The notes: generated by a model not told the origin, from the letters alone. Shown: positions 7,326 to 17,210, numbered from the stretch's first letter. The stretch is 64,000 nt of DNA from Phenylobacterium koreense (GCF_040545335.1 NZ_JBEPLU010000001.1:620001-684000), one strand, 5' to 3'. Numbers and translations are program-made.

Positions 7326-8723
7326 TCAGGACGCCTTTTCCCAACCCCCGCCGAGCGCCTTGAAGAGGGCGATCTGGTCAGTGGTCACCTGGGCGTCGGA
7401 CTGCGCCAACTGAGCCTCCAGAGAGGCTAGGTTGCGTTCCTGAACCAGGACGTTCAGCAGGCTGTCCGAGCCCGCCTCCAGGCGCAGACGCGCCAGCTTG
7501 GCAGCCTTCTCGCCCTCGTCGCGGGCCCGCTTCAGCGCCGCGCGCCGATCCAGCTCGCGCGCATAGGCGTTGAGCGCCGTCTCGGTTTCCTGGAGCGCGG
7601 TCAGATTGGCCTTCTCGAAGCTCGCCAGCGCGCCTTCGGCGCTGGCCCCGGCCTGCTTCACCCGCGCGCGGGCGGCCAGGATGTTGGGGAAGCTCCAACG
7701 GATCAGCGGGCCGATGCTGAACTGGTAGTCGTCGCCAAGATCGCCGGCGTTCTCCGCGATGGTGGAGATGCCTCCGCCCAGCGAGACCGAGGGATAGAGT
7801 CCAGCCGTGGCCACGCCGATCCGCGCAGTCGACGCGGCCAGTTCGCGTTCCGCCTGGCGGACGTCAGGACGACGCGCGAGCATGCCCGCGCCGTCGCCCA
7901 CCGGAATGAGCCGGCGGACCTGGGGCACGGCGGCGCAGTCAGCCGCCGCGGCCGGCGCCTCGCTGGGCGCCTTGCCGAGCAGGAGCGCCAGGCGGAAGAG
8001 CGCGGCGGCGCGCTGCGCCTCCAGGGGCGGCAGGCTGGCCTTGGTGGTCTCGAGCTGGCTGGCGGCGCTGGCCGTGTCCAGCGCGGTGCCGCGGCCGACC
8101 TCGAGCTGGCGCGCGGTCAGGTCGTAGGTGTCCTGCTGCAGCGCCACCGAGCGCTTTGCCACCGCGATCTGGGCGTTGGCGGCGCAGGCGTCGGCGAAGG
8201 CCCGGGCGGTCTCGGCGGCGACCGACACCCGCACCACGTCGAGCGCGGCCTGGGCTGCGGCCGTGTCGGCGCGACTGGCCTCCAGGCTACGGCGAACGCG
8301 GCCGAAGAGATCGACCTCATAGGACACGTCGAGGCCGACCGAGTACTGGTCCATCTCCGCGAACTCGCCAGGCGTGAGTTGGCTACGCACCCTTTGCGCG
8401 CCGGCCGAGGTCGTGGTCGAGGGCAGCAGGCTTGAGCGCGTCTCGCTGAGCACCGCGCGCACCCGGGCGAGATTCGCGGCCGCGACGGCGATGTCCTTGT
8501 TGGCGGCCAGCGCCTCCTGAACCAGGGCGTCGATCGTCGGGTCCTGAAACAGCCGCCACCAGTCGCCCGGAGGCGCGTCGGCCGAAGCGACCGCCGTCTC
8601 GGCCGAGACGAAGGCGCCCTGCCCGGCCGCGACCGGGGCCGGAACCTTGTAGCTGGGTCCCACCGCGCAGGCGCTGAGCGCCGTCGCGGACATCAGGACG
8701 GTAACTAATGCGCGCCGGATCAC
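7326..8723 (-). CDS. RND efflux outer-membrane factor lipoprotein (NodT/OprM family)
   Basis: The protein has 465 residues. It starts at the GTG at 8723, which overlaps the pump stop (GTGA) and has GGAGG 6 bases upstream. A lipoprotein signal peptide ends in the lipobox LSAC (VLMSATALSAC), followed by VGPSYKVPA, typical of the family. Two outer-membrane efflux (TolC-like) repeats follow. The first contains WWRLFQDPTIDALVQEAL and the long coiled coils; the second contains ARRPDVRQAERELAASTARIGVATAGLYPSVSLGGG. The trimer would form the outer-membrane and periplasmic tunnel for the adjacent pump. It is the last gene of the adaptor-pump-channel operon. Confidence 0.93.
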   Translation of the reverse strand: MIRRALVTVLMSATALSACAVGPSYKVPAPVAAGQGAFVSAETAVASADAPPGDWWRLFQDPTIDALVQEALAANKDIAVAAANLARVRAVLSETRSSLLPSTTTSAGAQRVRSQLTPGEFAEMDQYSVGLDVSYEVDLFGRVRRSLEASRADTAAAQAALDVVRVSVAAETARAFADACAANAQIAVAKRSVALQQDTYDLTARQLEVGRGTALDTASAASQLETTKASLPPLEAQRAAALFRLALLLGKAPSEAPAAAADCAAVPQVRRLIPVGDGAGMLARRPDVRQAERELAASTARIGVATAGLYPSVSLGGGISTIAENAGDLGDDYQFSIGPLIRWSFPNILAARARVKQAGASAEGALASFEKANLTALQETETALNAYARELDRRAALKRARDEGEKAAKLARLRLEAGSDSLLNVLVQERNLASLEAQLAQSDAQVTTDQIALFKALGGGWEKAS

Positions 8724-11700
8724 TTGGCGCCTCCTTCGTAGTCGAGCGGATGGTGCGGCGTGCCGCCACCGGTCGTGGGATAAGCCTTCTCCTTGCCCTT
8801 GGGCTTGGGCAGGCGCGCGGCGAGCTGACGACAGATCACATAGAAGACCGGAGTGAAGATCAGGCCGAAGATCGTCACGCCGATCATGCCGAAGAACACC
8901 GCCGTCCCGAGGGCCTGACGCATCTCGGCGCCGGGACCGGTGGCGATCGCCAGGGGCAGCACGCCGAGGATGAAGGCGAACGAGGTCATCAGGATCGGCC
9001 GCAGACGAGTGCGCGCCGCGCGGACCGCCGCCTCGAACCGGTCCACGCCGTCGTCTTCCTCCGCCTGCTTGGCGAACTCGACGATGAGGATGGCGTTCTT
9101 GGCCGCCAGAGCGACAAGCACGATCAGGCCGATCTGGGTCAGGATGTTGTTGTCCTGGCCCCGCAGGTTCACCCCGACGATCGCCGCGAGAATACACATC
9201 GGCACGATCAGGATGACCGCCAGCGGCAGGGTGAAGGCCTCGTACTGCGCGGCGAGCACCAGGAAGACGAACACCACGGCCAGGGCGAAGATCAGCGTGC
9301 CGGAATTGCCCGCCGCCTTCTCCTGATAGGCAAGCTCGGTCCACTCGTAGCTGAAGCCCGGCGGCAGCACCTTGGCGGCGTGTTCTTCCATCTGCTTCAG
9401 CGCATCGCCTGACGCGACGCCCGGAGGCGCCCCGCCCTGCACCTCGGCGGCCGGGAAGAGGTTGTAGCGCACGACCCGGATCGGGCCGGTCTCGTCCTTC
9501 ACGGTCGCCAGGGAGCCGAGCGGGACCATCCCGCCGGCCGCCGAACGCACGCGGATATTGGCGATGTCGGCCGGATCGTCGCGCGCGTCGGACTCCGCCT
9601 GGGCGGTCACCCGGAAGGTGCGGCCGAGCAGGTTGAAGTCGTTGACATAGGTCGAGCCGAGATAGGTGCCCAGCGCGCTGTAGATGGCGCTGGGTTGCAC
9701 GCCCATCAGCAGGGCCTTGTCGCGATCGACCTCCGCGCTCACCCGCGGCGAGCCGGTGTTGAACTGCGAGAAGACGCCGACCGTCGTCTGCGGGGTCTGG
9801 GCGGCGGCGCCGACCAGGCCGTTGGCCGCCTGCTCGAGGGCGTGATAGCCGGCGCCGGAACGGTCCTGCACCATCATCTTGAAGCCGCCGGCGTTACCCA
9901 TGCCCTCCACCGGAGGCGGAGCCAGGAAGAAGATGTTGGCTTCCTGAATGCCCGCCAGGCGTCCCATGACCTGACCGGCCATGGCGTCGGCGCTCATCTC
10001 CTTGCCGCGCACGGACCAGTCGTCGAGCTTCACGAAGAACACGCCGCCGTTGGACATGGCCGAGAAGCTGGCCCCGTCGAGCCCCGCAAAGGCCGCGACG
10101 CTTTCGACGCCCGGGGTTTCTTGGACGATAGCGCTGGCGCGCTTGACCACCGCGTCCGTCCGATCGAGCGAGGAGCCCGGCGGAAGCTGGACCACGCCGA
10201 TCAGGAAGCCCTGGTCCTGCTGCGGGATGAAGCCGGTCGGAGTGGCGGTGATGCGCCAGCCGGTCATGGCGATCAGGCCGCCATAGATGACCAGCACGAT
10301 CACGGTCGCCCGCACCAGGCGACCGGTCATCTTGCCATATCGGTCGCTGAGCCAGTCGAAGCCGGCGTTGAACTTGTGGCCGGCCCACCGCAGCGGGAAT
10401 AGCCAGCGCGGGCCGTGGTCGGGCGTATGGGCCACGTGCGGCTTGAGCAGGATCGCAGCCAGCGCCGGCGACAGGGTCAGCGACACGATCAGCGAGATCA
10501 CCGCCGCGGCCGAGATGGTCACCGCGAACTGGCGGAAGAACATCCCCGGAATGCCCGGCATGAAGGCGGTCGGCACGAACACGGCCAGCAGCACCAGCCC
10601 GATGGCGATCAGGGCGCCCGACACCTCGTCCATGGTCCGGTAGGCTGCCTCTCGTGGAGTGAGGCCGTTTCGTATGTTCCGCTCCACGGCCTCGACCACG
10701 ACGATGGCGTCGTCGACCACGATGCCCACCGCCAGGACGAGGGCGAACATCGAGAGCGAGTTCAGCGAGTAGCCAAGGGCTAGCTGGACGGCGAAGGTGC
10801 CGACCAGGGCGACCGGAATGGCCAGGATCGGAATAATCGCCGCACGCCAGGTCTGCAGGAAGATCATGATCACGATGACCACTAGGATCACCGCCTCGAA
10901 GAGCGTGCTCTTCACGGAGTCCACCGAGGCCTGGACGAACTCGGTCGGGTTGTAGGGGATCATGTACTCCACGCCCTGGGGCATGGAGGGCTTCATCTCC
11001 TCGACCGTCCTCAGCACCTCGCTGGCGGTTTCAAGGGCGTTGGCGCCGGGCTGCTGGATGATCGCCAGGCCGATGCCGCGATTGCCGCTGAAGTAACCGC
11101 GCATCCCGTAGTCCTGGGCGCCGAGTTCGACGCGGCCGATGTCGCGGACGCGGGTGATGCGGCCGTCGGCGTCGGTGCGGATGACGACGTTGGCGAATTC
11201 TTCAGGATCGGACAGGCGGCCTTCGACCTGCACCGGCAACTGATAGGCCGCGCCGGTATTATTCGGAGACTGGCCGAGGGCGCCGCCGGCGGCCTGGATG
11301 TTCTGGGCGCGAAGGGCGTCCACCACCTCGTCGGCGGTCAGGTTGCGCGCAGCGGCCTTGCCCGGGTCGATCCAGACCCGCATCGAGTAGAAGCCGCCGC
11401 CGAAGATCTGCACGCCGCCCACGCCCTTGATCCGCAGCAGGCGGTCACGGAGCGTCGAGTTGGCGTAGTTGCCGATGTAGTCGAGGTCGGCGTTCGGATC
11501 CTTGGAGGTCAGCGCCACCAGCAGCAGGAAGCCGGAGAGCTGCTTGTTCACGGTGACCCCGACCTGGCGCACCTGTTCGGGCAGGCGCGGTTCGGCCAGG
11601 GCGACCCGGTTCTGGACCAGCACCTGGGCTGCATCGAGGTCCGTGCCCGGCTGGAAAGTCACCGAGATCTGCGCCATGCCGTCGGCGGTGGACGACGAGG

Positions 11701-11941
11701 TCATGTAGAGCATGCCCTCGACGCCGTTGATCTCCTGCTCGATCGGCGCAGCGACCGTCGCGGCGAGTGTCTCGGCGGACGCGCCGGGATAGGTGGCTGT
11801 CACCGCGATCGTCGGCGGGGCGATGTCCGGATACTGCGACAGCGGCAGCAGCGGCAACGCGAAGGCGCCGATCAGCGAAATGAAGACAGCGATCACGCCC
11901 GCGAAGATCGGGCGGTCGATGAAGAAGTGCGAAAAGCGCAT
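8720..11941 (-). CDS. RND efflux pump, HAE1 (AcrB/MexB) family
   Basis: The protein has 1073 residues, close to the usual ~1040-1050 of AcrB. It begins MRFSHFFIDRPIFAGVIAV, the standard first transmembrane helix, and has the two duplicated halves. The proton-relay pair Asp-Asp is present in the fourth helix (AVGIVVDDAIVVVEAVERN, near residue 405). The periplasmic porter and docking loops include YMTSSSTADGMAQISVTF and FFLAPPPVEGMGNAGGF. It drives proton-coupled export of hydrophobic drugs and solvents. It lies between the adaptor (21-base gap) and the channel (4-base overlap), and is probably repressed by the divergent TetR protein. Confidence 0.96.
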   Translation of the reverse strand: MRFSHFFIDRPIFAGVIAVFISLIGAFALPLLPLSQYPDIAPPTIAVTATYPGASAETLAATVAAPIEQEINGVEGMLYMTSSSTADGMAQISVTFQPGTDLDAAQVLVQNRVALAEPRLPEQVRQVGVTVNKQLSGFLLLVALTSKDPNADLDYIGNYANSTLRDRLLRIKGVGGVQIFGGGFYSMRVWIDPGKAAARNLTADEVVDALRAQNIQAAGGALGQSPNNTGAAYQLPVQVEGRLSDPEEFANVVIRTDADGRITRVRDIGRVELGAQDYGMRGYFSGNRGIGLAIIQQPGANALETASEVLRTVEEMKPSMPQGVEYMIPYNPTEFVQASVDSVKSTLFEAVILVVIVIMIFLQTWRAAIIPILAIPVALVGTFAVQLALGYSLNSLSMFALVLAVGIVVDDAIVVVEAVERNIRNGLTPREAAYRTMDEVSGALIAIGLVLLAVFVPTAFMPGIPGMFFRQFAVTISAAAVISLIVSLTLSPALAAILLKPHVAHTPDHGPRWLFPLRWAGHKFNAGFDWLSDRYGKMTGRLVRATVIVLVIYGGLIAMTGWRITATPTGFIPQQDQGFLIGVVQLPPGSSLDRTDAVVKRASAIVQETPGVESVAAFAGLDGASFSAMSNGGVFFVKLDDWSVRGKEMSADAMAGQVMGRLAGIQEANIFFLAPPPVEGMGNAGGFKMMVQDRSGAGYHALEQAANGLVGAAAQTPQTTVGVFSQFNTGSPRVSAEVDRDKALLMGVQPSAIYSALGTYLGSTYVNDFNLLGRTFRVTAQAESDARDDPADIANIRVRSAAGGMVPLGSLATVKDETGPIRVVRYNLFPAAEVQGGAPPGVASGDALKQMEEHAAKVLPPGFSYEWTELAYQEKAAGNSGTLIFALAVVFVFLVLAAQYEAFTLPLAVILIVPMCILAAIVGVNLRGQDNNILTQIGLIVLVALAAKNAILIVEFAKQAEEDDGVDRFEAAVRAARTRLRPILMTSFAFILGVLPLAIATGPGAEMRQALGTAVFFGMIGVTIFGLIFTPVFYVICRQLAARLPKPKGKEKAYPTTGGGTPHHPLDYEGGAK

Positions 11942-11962
11942 GGTCCGTGCCTGTCCTTGGCC

Positions 11963-13108
11963 TTAGCGGCCGCTGGCGGGCGTGGCGCTGGACGCCACCG
12001 GAATGGTCACTGTAGTCGTGGTCTTGGCTGCGGCCTTGGGCTCGATCTTGACGACCTTGGCCTTGACCTTCTGGCCCGGGGCCATCAGGCGCACGCCGCC
12101 GTTCACGATCACCTTGTCGTCGGGCCGGACGCCGGTGCGGATCACCCGCAGGCCCTGGCTGACCGGACCGAGGCTGACGGTCTTCATGGTCACCGAGCCG
12201 TCGGGCGCGACGACGTTCACGGCCTTGCGGGCGCCGTCGGCGACGATGGCGTCCTCCGGAACCAGCAGCGCGTCATAGGCCTGACCGCCTTCGACCTTGG
12301 CCTTGCCGTACATTCCCGGCTTCAGGAAGCCGTTGGGGTTCTGCACCACCGCGCGCATGCGGACCGCGCCGGAGCTGTTGTCCAGAGCGTTGTCGGTGAA
12401 GTCGATGGCGCCGTTCCAGCGATACTCGGCTTCGTCCTGCAGGCGAATCTGCACCCGGCCGCCCTTGCCCGACTGCCGCTGCTCCTTGAGAAGCTGGGCC
12501 TCGGAGGCGTCGAACACGAAATGGATCGGGCTGGTCGAGACGATGGTGGTCAGGACGTCGGCGGTGGAGGCGCCGCCGGAGATCACGTTGCCCGGGTCGA
12601 CGCGGCGATCGGACACGACGCCGGAGGTCGGCGCGGTCACGCGGGTGAATTCGAGATCGAGTTCGCGGGCGCGGACGCTGGCCTGCGCCACTTCGTTGGC
12701 GCTGCGCTTGGCGTCGTACTCCTCGCGGCTGATGGCCTGGACCTTCAGGAGAGACTCTGCACGCGCCATGTCGGCGGCGGCGAGCCTGGCCTGGGCGCGG
12801 GCGGCGGCCAGCGCCGCCTCGGCGGGGCGAGGATCGAGAGTGAAGAGGAGTTGCCCCTTCTTCACGTACTGCCCTTCGCGGAAGTGGGACGCCTGGAGAT
12901 AGCCCCCGGCGCGGGCGCGCACATCGACGCTCTCCGGCGCTTCGAAGCGGCCGGTGAAGTCGTCCCAGTCCACGACAGATTGCCGCAGCGGCGTGGCCAC
13001 CGAGACTTCGGGCGGCGGCATCTGGGGCGGCCCGTCCTTCTTGCCGCAACCAGCCAAAATCAATGCAGCGGCCGCCGTTGCGACCAACGGCGCGAGAAAC
13101 TTACGCAT
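11963..13108 (-). CDS. RND efflux periplasmic adaptor (AcrA/MexA family) lipoprotein
   Basis: The protein has 381 residues from the ATG at 13108. That start puts a lipoprotein signal at the N-terminus (MRKFLAPLVATAAAALILAG then Cys, lipobox LAGC); a longer frame to 13141 would bury it. The order is barrel-sandwich hybrid (VRARAGGYLQASHFREGQYVKK), alpha-hairpin (ARAQARLAAADMARAESLLKV), second lipoyl half (VTAPTSGVVSDRRVDPGNVI), then beta-barrel and membrane-proximal domain (PGMYGKAKVEGG). It bridges pump and channel. It is the first gene of the operon, and its start lies 34 bases from the nearer TetR operator box. Confidence 0.93.
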   Translation of the reverse strand: MRKFLAPLVATAAAALILAGCGKKDGPPQMPPPEVSVATPLRQSVVDWDDFTGRFEAPESVDVRARAGGYLQASHFREGQYVKKGQLLFTLDPRPAEAALAAARAQARLAAADMARAESLLKVQAISREEYDAKRSANEVAQASVRARELDLEFTRVTAPTSGVVSDRRVDPGNVISGGASTADVLTTIVSTSPIHFVFDASEAQLLKEQRQSGKGGRVQIRLQDEAEYRWNGAIDFTDNALDNSSGAVRMRAVVQNPNGFLKPGMYGKAKVEGGQAYDALLVPEDAIVADGARKAVNVVAPDGSVTMKTVSLGPVSQGLRVIRTGVRPDDKVIVNGGVRLMAPGQKVKAKVVKIEPKAAAKTTTTVTIPVASSATPASGR

Positions 13109-13141
13109 GAACAATCCCACGGGCGGGGGGAGACGCCCCAA

Positions 13142-13157
13142 GTCAACGGTTGATGAC
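13142..13157. promoter_or_regulatory. TetR operator box 1
   Basis: GTCAACGGTTGATGAC contains the perfect palindrome TCAAC-G-GTTGA. It matches box 2 at 15 of 16 positions and lies between the efflux operon and the divergent tetR-type gene, 41 bases centre to centre from box 2 (about four helical turns). Confidence 0.72.
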
Positions 13158-13182
13158 TTTTAGCTCGACTATGCCTACATAT

Positions 13183-13198
13183 GTCAACAGTTGATGAC
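13183..13198. promoter_or_regulatory. TetR operator box 2
   Basis: GTCAACAGTTGATGAC contains TCAAC-A-GTTGA. It covers a possible upstream ATG of the regulator (13194), which argues that translation of the regulator begins further in, at 13221. Confidence 0.72.
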
Positions 13199-13220
13199 TA
13201 CAAGGGAGCCGTCTGGAGAA

Positions 13221-13793
13221 ATGCCCGGTTTTCCCGCGCCGTCGCGCGGACGCAACGCCGCCGCCACGCGCCTGGCCATCCTTGACGCCGCCAGAGACCG
13301 TTTCGCGAGAGAGGGTTATGACGGCGCGAGCCTGCGCGAGATCGCCTCCGACGCCGGCGTCGATGCGGCCCTGGTTTCGCGCTATTTCGGGTCGAAGGAA
13401 GAGCTTTTCGTCGAGGTCCTGAACTGCGCGCCGGACGGGACGGACATGTTCGAGGGCGAGCTGAGCGGGTTCGGCGAGCGGGTCGCCGCCGAGCTTCTCG
13501 ACGATCCGGACACGCGCGACGGTATCGACTACCTCCTCGTGATGCTGCGCTCGGCCTCCTCGCCGGCCGCGTCCGGACCACTGCGCCGGGCGATGCACAT
13601 CCACTTCCACGGCCCCTTCGCGGCCTATCTGGGAGGCCCTGACGCCGAGGTGCGCGCGCGCCTGGCCGGCGACCTGATCATGGGCGTCGCGATCTCCAGG
13701 GCGATCACGCCCGACCATGACCTCGACGAAGAAGGCCGGGCCCGTCTGCGCAAGCGGCTTGCGGCCGTGCTCCAGGCGGCCGTCGATCCCTAA
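13221..13793 (+). CDS. TetR/AcrR-family repressor of the efflux operon
   Basis: The protein has 190 residues from the ATG at 13221 (GGAGA just upstream). In-frame TTG and ATG codons at 13191 and 13194 lie inside operator box 2 and have no ribosome-binding site. The N-terminal TetR helix-turn-helix is clear: RLAILDAARDRFAREGYDG, then ASLREIASDAGVDAALVSRY and FGSKEELFVEVL. The C-terminal ligand-binding domain (~70-190) resembles the TetR_C subgroup with ..GDLIMGVAISRAI... It is divergent from the adaptor-pump-channel operon across two palindromic boxes, so it most likely represses the pump and itself until an efflux substrate binds. Confidence 0.9.
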   Translation: MPGFPAPSRGRNAAATRLAILDAARDRFAREGYDGASLREIASDAGVDAALVSRYFGSKEELFVEVLNCAPDGTDMFEGELSGFGERVAAELLDDPDTRDGIDYLLVMLRSASSPAASGPLRRAMHIHFHGPFAAYLGGPDAEVRARLAGDLIMGVAISRAITPDHDLDEEGRARLRKRLAAVLQAAVDP

Positions 13794-13963
13794 AGGTTCG
13801 GACGGCCCATAAACCCCTCTCTCCTGGAGGTCGAGCGATCGCACTCGCCCTCTGGAAACGCTGATGCGTATGGATCCTCAGCGCGCTGACGCGGCCGAGG
13901 ATGACGATCTGAAGGAAGAGCCGGGGGCATTGTCGCCCTTGTCACCGACGCCCCAAACGCAAA

Positions 13964-13991
13964 TCGGCCGGCCCCTTTCGAGGCCGGCCGA
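13964..13991 (-). terminator. intrinsic terminator after the TonB receptor gene
   Basis: A perfect 10-base stem (TCGGCCGGCC facing GGCCGGCCGA) with an 8-base loop. On the minus strand it is followed by ATTTGCGTTT. It lies 26 bases beyond the receptor stop and could also stop transcripts from the tetR-type gene. Confidence 0.7.
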
Positions 13992-14016
13992 CGGCGATTG
14001 CTCGTCTGCGAGATCC

Positions 14017-17000
14017 TTAGAAGGACTTGCGGACGCTGACGTACCAGTAGCGGCTGTAGGGCTGGTAGAGGTCGCCCATGTAGCCGGCCGACTCGAGAGG
14101 CGGCTTCTCGTCGGTCAGGTTGCGGACGCCGATGCGCAGGCGGGTGTTGGCCGCCAGGCCTTCGGTGAACTCGTACTGGCCGTAGAGGTTGGCGGTGATC
14201 TGCGAGTCGACCACCCACGGAACGCCCGCGGAATCCACCAGGTCGAAGTCGTTCACCTCACCCACGTACTGGGTGAAGGCGCCGACCTGCCATTGCTCGT
14301 AGGACCAAGTCGCCGAGGCCGACCACTTCCATTCCGGACGGCCGTCGCGACGGATCAGGTCGCCGCCGCCGCTGATCGAGATGGCCGGATCGATTTCGCC
14401 AGCTTGCTGCGCCGCCAGGAGTTCGGCGACGCCCGCCGACGGCGAGCGATAGAACTTGATCAGGTGGGCGGCGTTGAAGTTGACGCTGAAATCGCCCCAC
14501 TCGGTGCCGCGCAGGTTCCACATCACGCCGATGTCGAGACCCCGAGCCTCTTGCGGCAGCAGGTTCTGATACTGGTCGGTGACGTAGAGGATCTGACCGG
14601 CCGGAGTCAGGCCGGTGCCCGCGAACGCGGCGATGTCGTCGGCGGTCGGAGCCGCACGGACGACGGCGTCGTAGGACGAGCCGTTCAGGCGAGCCAGATA
14701 GTCGGCGGTGATGGCGTTGCCGCCGCCGAACAGGCCGACGATACCTTCCTGCTTCACGCGCCAGTAGTCGACGGTGAAGGTGAAGCGGCCGAACTCTTCA
14801 GGAACGAAGTGCGGCTCGTAGACCAGGCCCAGGCCCCAGGTTTCCGACTCTTCCGGCTTCAGGTCGGCGTTGCCGGACCGGCGCTCCGAGGTGTTCGGAC
14901 GCACGCAGGCCTGCAGGTTCGCCAGGCGGCCGGCGCGGACGTCGGCTTCACAGCGGTACCAGTCGGCGCGGCCGTTCGAACGGGTGACGAGGGTGGCGTT
15001 CACCTGCTCCAGGTTCGGGGCCTTGAAGCCCTGGGCCCAGGAGCCGCGGAAACGGACGCCGTCGATCACGTCCCAAGCCAGGGCGACCTTCGGCTTGGCC
15101 ACGTCGCCCACGTCGCTGAAGTTCTCGTAGCGGCCGGCGATCTGGGCTTCGAAGTTGTGGACCAGCGGGATTTCCATGTCCGGCGAGATCACCGGGATGG
15201 CGAATTCCACATAGGCCGAGGTGACGTTGCGCGAACCCTTGGTGTCCGGCGACGGGCTGGTGCCGACCAGGTCGTTGCCATAGGTCACGCCGGTGAGCGA
15301 GTTGGTGTAGGTGATCGTGCCGTCCAGACGGTCGTCGCGGTCGTCCTTCTGGGTTTCACGGCGATGCTCGATACCCGCGGCGAAGCCGAGATCGCCGCCC
15401 GGCAGGGTCAGCAGGTCGACCTTCGAGATCTTGAAGTCGGCCATGGCTAGCGAGCTGGTGCTCTTGCGGGTGGTCTTGACGCGGATCGCGTCGATCGCCG
15501 CCTGCGAGCTCGGAGCGCCGTCGCCGATGCTCGGGGCGCCCAGGGTGCCGCCGTTGAACGGGTTGTAGGCGTCCGGGGTCGAGAGAGCCATCTGCCGTTC
15601 CAGCAGGGTGGCGCTGATGCCGTCGGAGACGTCTTCGACCTCAGCCTGCGAGTAGAGCAGCGCGCCTTCCCAATGGAAGCCGAACTTCTCGCCGCGCAGA
15701 CCGGCCAGGAAGCGCCACTGGGTGTTCTCGACATCCACGTGGTTGGGGCCGACGTCCGCGAAGTTGTACGCCGCCATGTTGGAGCCGACGCCTTCGGGGC
15801 CGATGCTCAGGCCGGCCAGGCGGTTCGGATTGGCTTGGCCGTTGGCGAAGGTCGTCGGGCCGAAGGGGTTGTAATAGTTGCTCGCGGCGATCGCGATCGG
15901 CATGGACGACAGGTTCGTCGTCGAGGTCTGCAGGGCGTGGGTCGTCGCCGTGTAGTAGCCGACTTCGCCGAAGGCGGTCATCTCTTCCGTCAGGTCGTAC
16001 TTACCGGTCAGGAACAGGTTGACGCGCTCGGTCTCGGGCATCACCGACGGATTGAAGCTGGCCGCGGTGTCGAAGCGCAGGTTGCGGTCGGCGCCGGTCG
16101 CGCCGGTCGCCGCCGCGCCGGAGGCCAGGCAGATGCCGCCGCCCAGTTGCGGGCCGCATGCGGCGTTGAAGGACGGCTGGATATGATAGGCGCCGGCCGA
16201 CGAGGTCAGGAGCGCGCCGTTCTGGCGAACCGCCTGCAGAGCCGTCAGGCTGCTCCACGGGGTCGCGGTGGTGCGGTCGTCCAGGGTGGTGTTGCCCGCG
16301 TAGTCGGTGCCGGCGAACAGCGGGGTCTTGTTGTCGGACGAGGTGTAGTCCTGATCCCAGGCCTTCAGCGCCGAGCGGTTGGTGTAGTTGGCGAAGAGGC
16401 TGATGTTGCCCCGGCCCTCGTGGAAGTTCTTGCCGGCCTGCAGGCTGAGCTGGCCTTCGCGCAGGCTGGTGCCTTCGGCCGCGCCGTACTGGGCCTCGAC
16501 GGTCAGACCGTCGAAGTCGTCCTGCAGGACGGTGTTGACCACGCCGGCCACCGCGTCGGAGCCGTAGAGTGCGGCCGCGCCGTCGCGCAGCACTTCCATG
16601 CGCTTCAGCCCGTTCACCGGGATGGCGTTGGTGTTGTAGGTCAGGACCGGGACGAGGTTCTCGTCGGCGCGGCTGGTCGGGTGAGCCACGACGCGGCGGC
16701 CGTTCAGCAGCACCAGGGTGTTGCCGACGCCCAGGTTGCGCAGGTTGACCGAGCCGACGTCGCCGCGGGCGCTGTTGCTGGAGTTCGGCAGGTAGCTCGA
16801 GTTGAAGCTGACGTCGCCCATCTGCGGGATTGAGCGGAAGAGGTCGTCGCCCGAGGTGGCGGCGACGCTGCTGAGCTGCGACTGGTCCACGACCGTGACC
16901 GGCAGGGCCGCGGTGACCTTCGCCCCTTCGATCTGCGAACCGACGACGACGATCTCTTCGACGGCGTTGTCCTGCGCGGCCGCCGCGCCGGCCCAGGAAA

Positions 17001-17058
17001 GGGTTCCGAGCGCAGTGGTCGCCAGGATGGCCTTACGCCATGGCAAGCGAGTACTCAT
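14017..17058 (-). CDS. TonB-dependent outer-membrane receptor
   Basis: The protein has 1013 residues from the ATG at 17058, with GAGG upstream. A signal peptide (ATTALGTLSWAGAAAAQ) is followed by a TonB-box-like EEIVVVGSQ. The plug domain (~50-170) has NLRNLGVGNTLVLLNGRRVV and RMEVLRDGAAALYGSDAVAGVVN. The large 22-strand barrel ends WYVSVRKSF with the C-terminal Phe needed for assembly. It belongs to the long (~1000-residue) receptors common in Caulobacterales. These import unknown large ligands such as oligosaccharides, peptides or siderophores, using TonB-ExbBD energy. It stands alone, and the neighbouring secreted amidohydrolase may act on the same substrate class, which is inference. Confidence 0.92.
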   Translation of the reverse strand: MSTRLPWRKAILATTALGTLSWAGAAAAQDNAVEEIVVVGSQIEGAKVTAALPVTVVDQSQLSSVAATSGDDLFRSIPQMGDVSFNSSYLPNSSNSARGDVGSVNLRNLGVGNTLVLLNGRRVVAHPTSRADENLVPVLTYNTNAIPVNGLKRMEVLRDGAAALYGSDAVAGVVNTVLQDDFDGLTVEAQYGAAEGTSLREGQLSLQAGKNFHEGRGNISLFANYTNRSALKAWDQDYTSSDNKTPLFAGTDYAGNTTLDDRTTATPWSSLTALQAVRQNGALLTSSAGAYHIQPSFNAACGPQLGGGICLASGAAATGATGADRNLRFDTAASFNPSVMPETERVNLFLTGKYDLTEEMTAFGEVGYYTATTHALQTSTTNLSSMPIAIAASNYYNPFGPTTFANGQANPNRLAGLSIGPEGVGSNMAAYNFADVGPNHVDVENTQWRFLAGLRGEKFGFHWEGALLYSQAEVEDVSDGISATLLERQMALSTPDAYNPFNGGTLGAPSIGDGAPSSQAAIDAIRVKTTRKSTSSLAMADFKISKVDLLTLPGGDLGFAAGIEHRRETQKDDRDDRLDGTITYTNSLTGVTYGNDLVGTSPSPDTKGSRNVTSAYVEFAIPVISPDMEIPLVHNFEAQIAGRYENFSDVGDVAKPKVALAWDVIDGVRFRGSWAQGFKAPNLEQVNATLVTRSNGRADWYRCEADVRAGRLANLQACVRPNTSERRSGNADLKPEESETWGLGLVYEPHFVPEEFGRFTFTVDYWRVKQEGIVGLFGGGNAITADYLARLNGSSYDAVVRAAPTADDIAAFAGTGLTPAGQILYVTDQYQNLLPQEARGLDIGVMWNLRGTEWGDFSVNFNAAHLIKFYRSPSAGVAELLAAQQAGEIDPAISISGGGDLIRRDGRPEWKWSASATWSYEQWQVGAFTQYVGEVNDFDLVDSAGVPWVVDSQITANLYGQYEFTEGLAANTRLRIGVRNLTDEKPPLESAGYMGDLYQPYSRYWYVSVRKSF

Positions 17059-17210
17059 TGAAGTCAACCTCAACTTAAAACTGTACTTAGGTCGACAACA
17101 ACCAAATTGCCCCGACCCCCAATCGGGGACAGACACCTGATCCGCTGCTTGGCGTCACCCCTTGGGTCAGCGTTTGGCCACAAATAATGGCGGTTGTGGC
17201 AATAGGGTCA

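Noticed and set aside
8724..9344. N-terminal extension of the outer-membrane channel frame into the pump gene
   Set aside because: The GTG at 8723 with GGAGG and a lipoprotein signal is the true start; the extension only mirrors the pump coding sequence.
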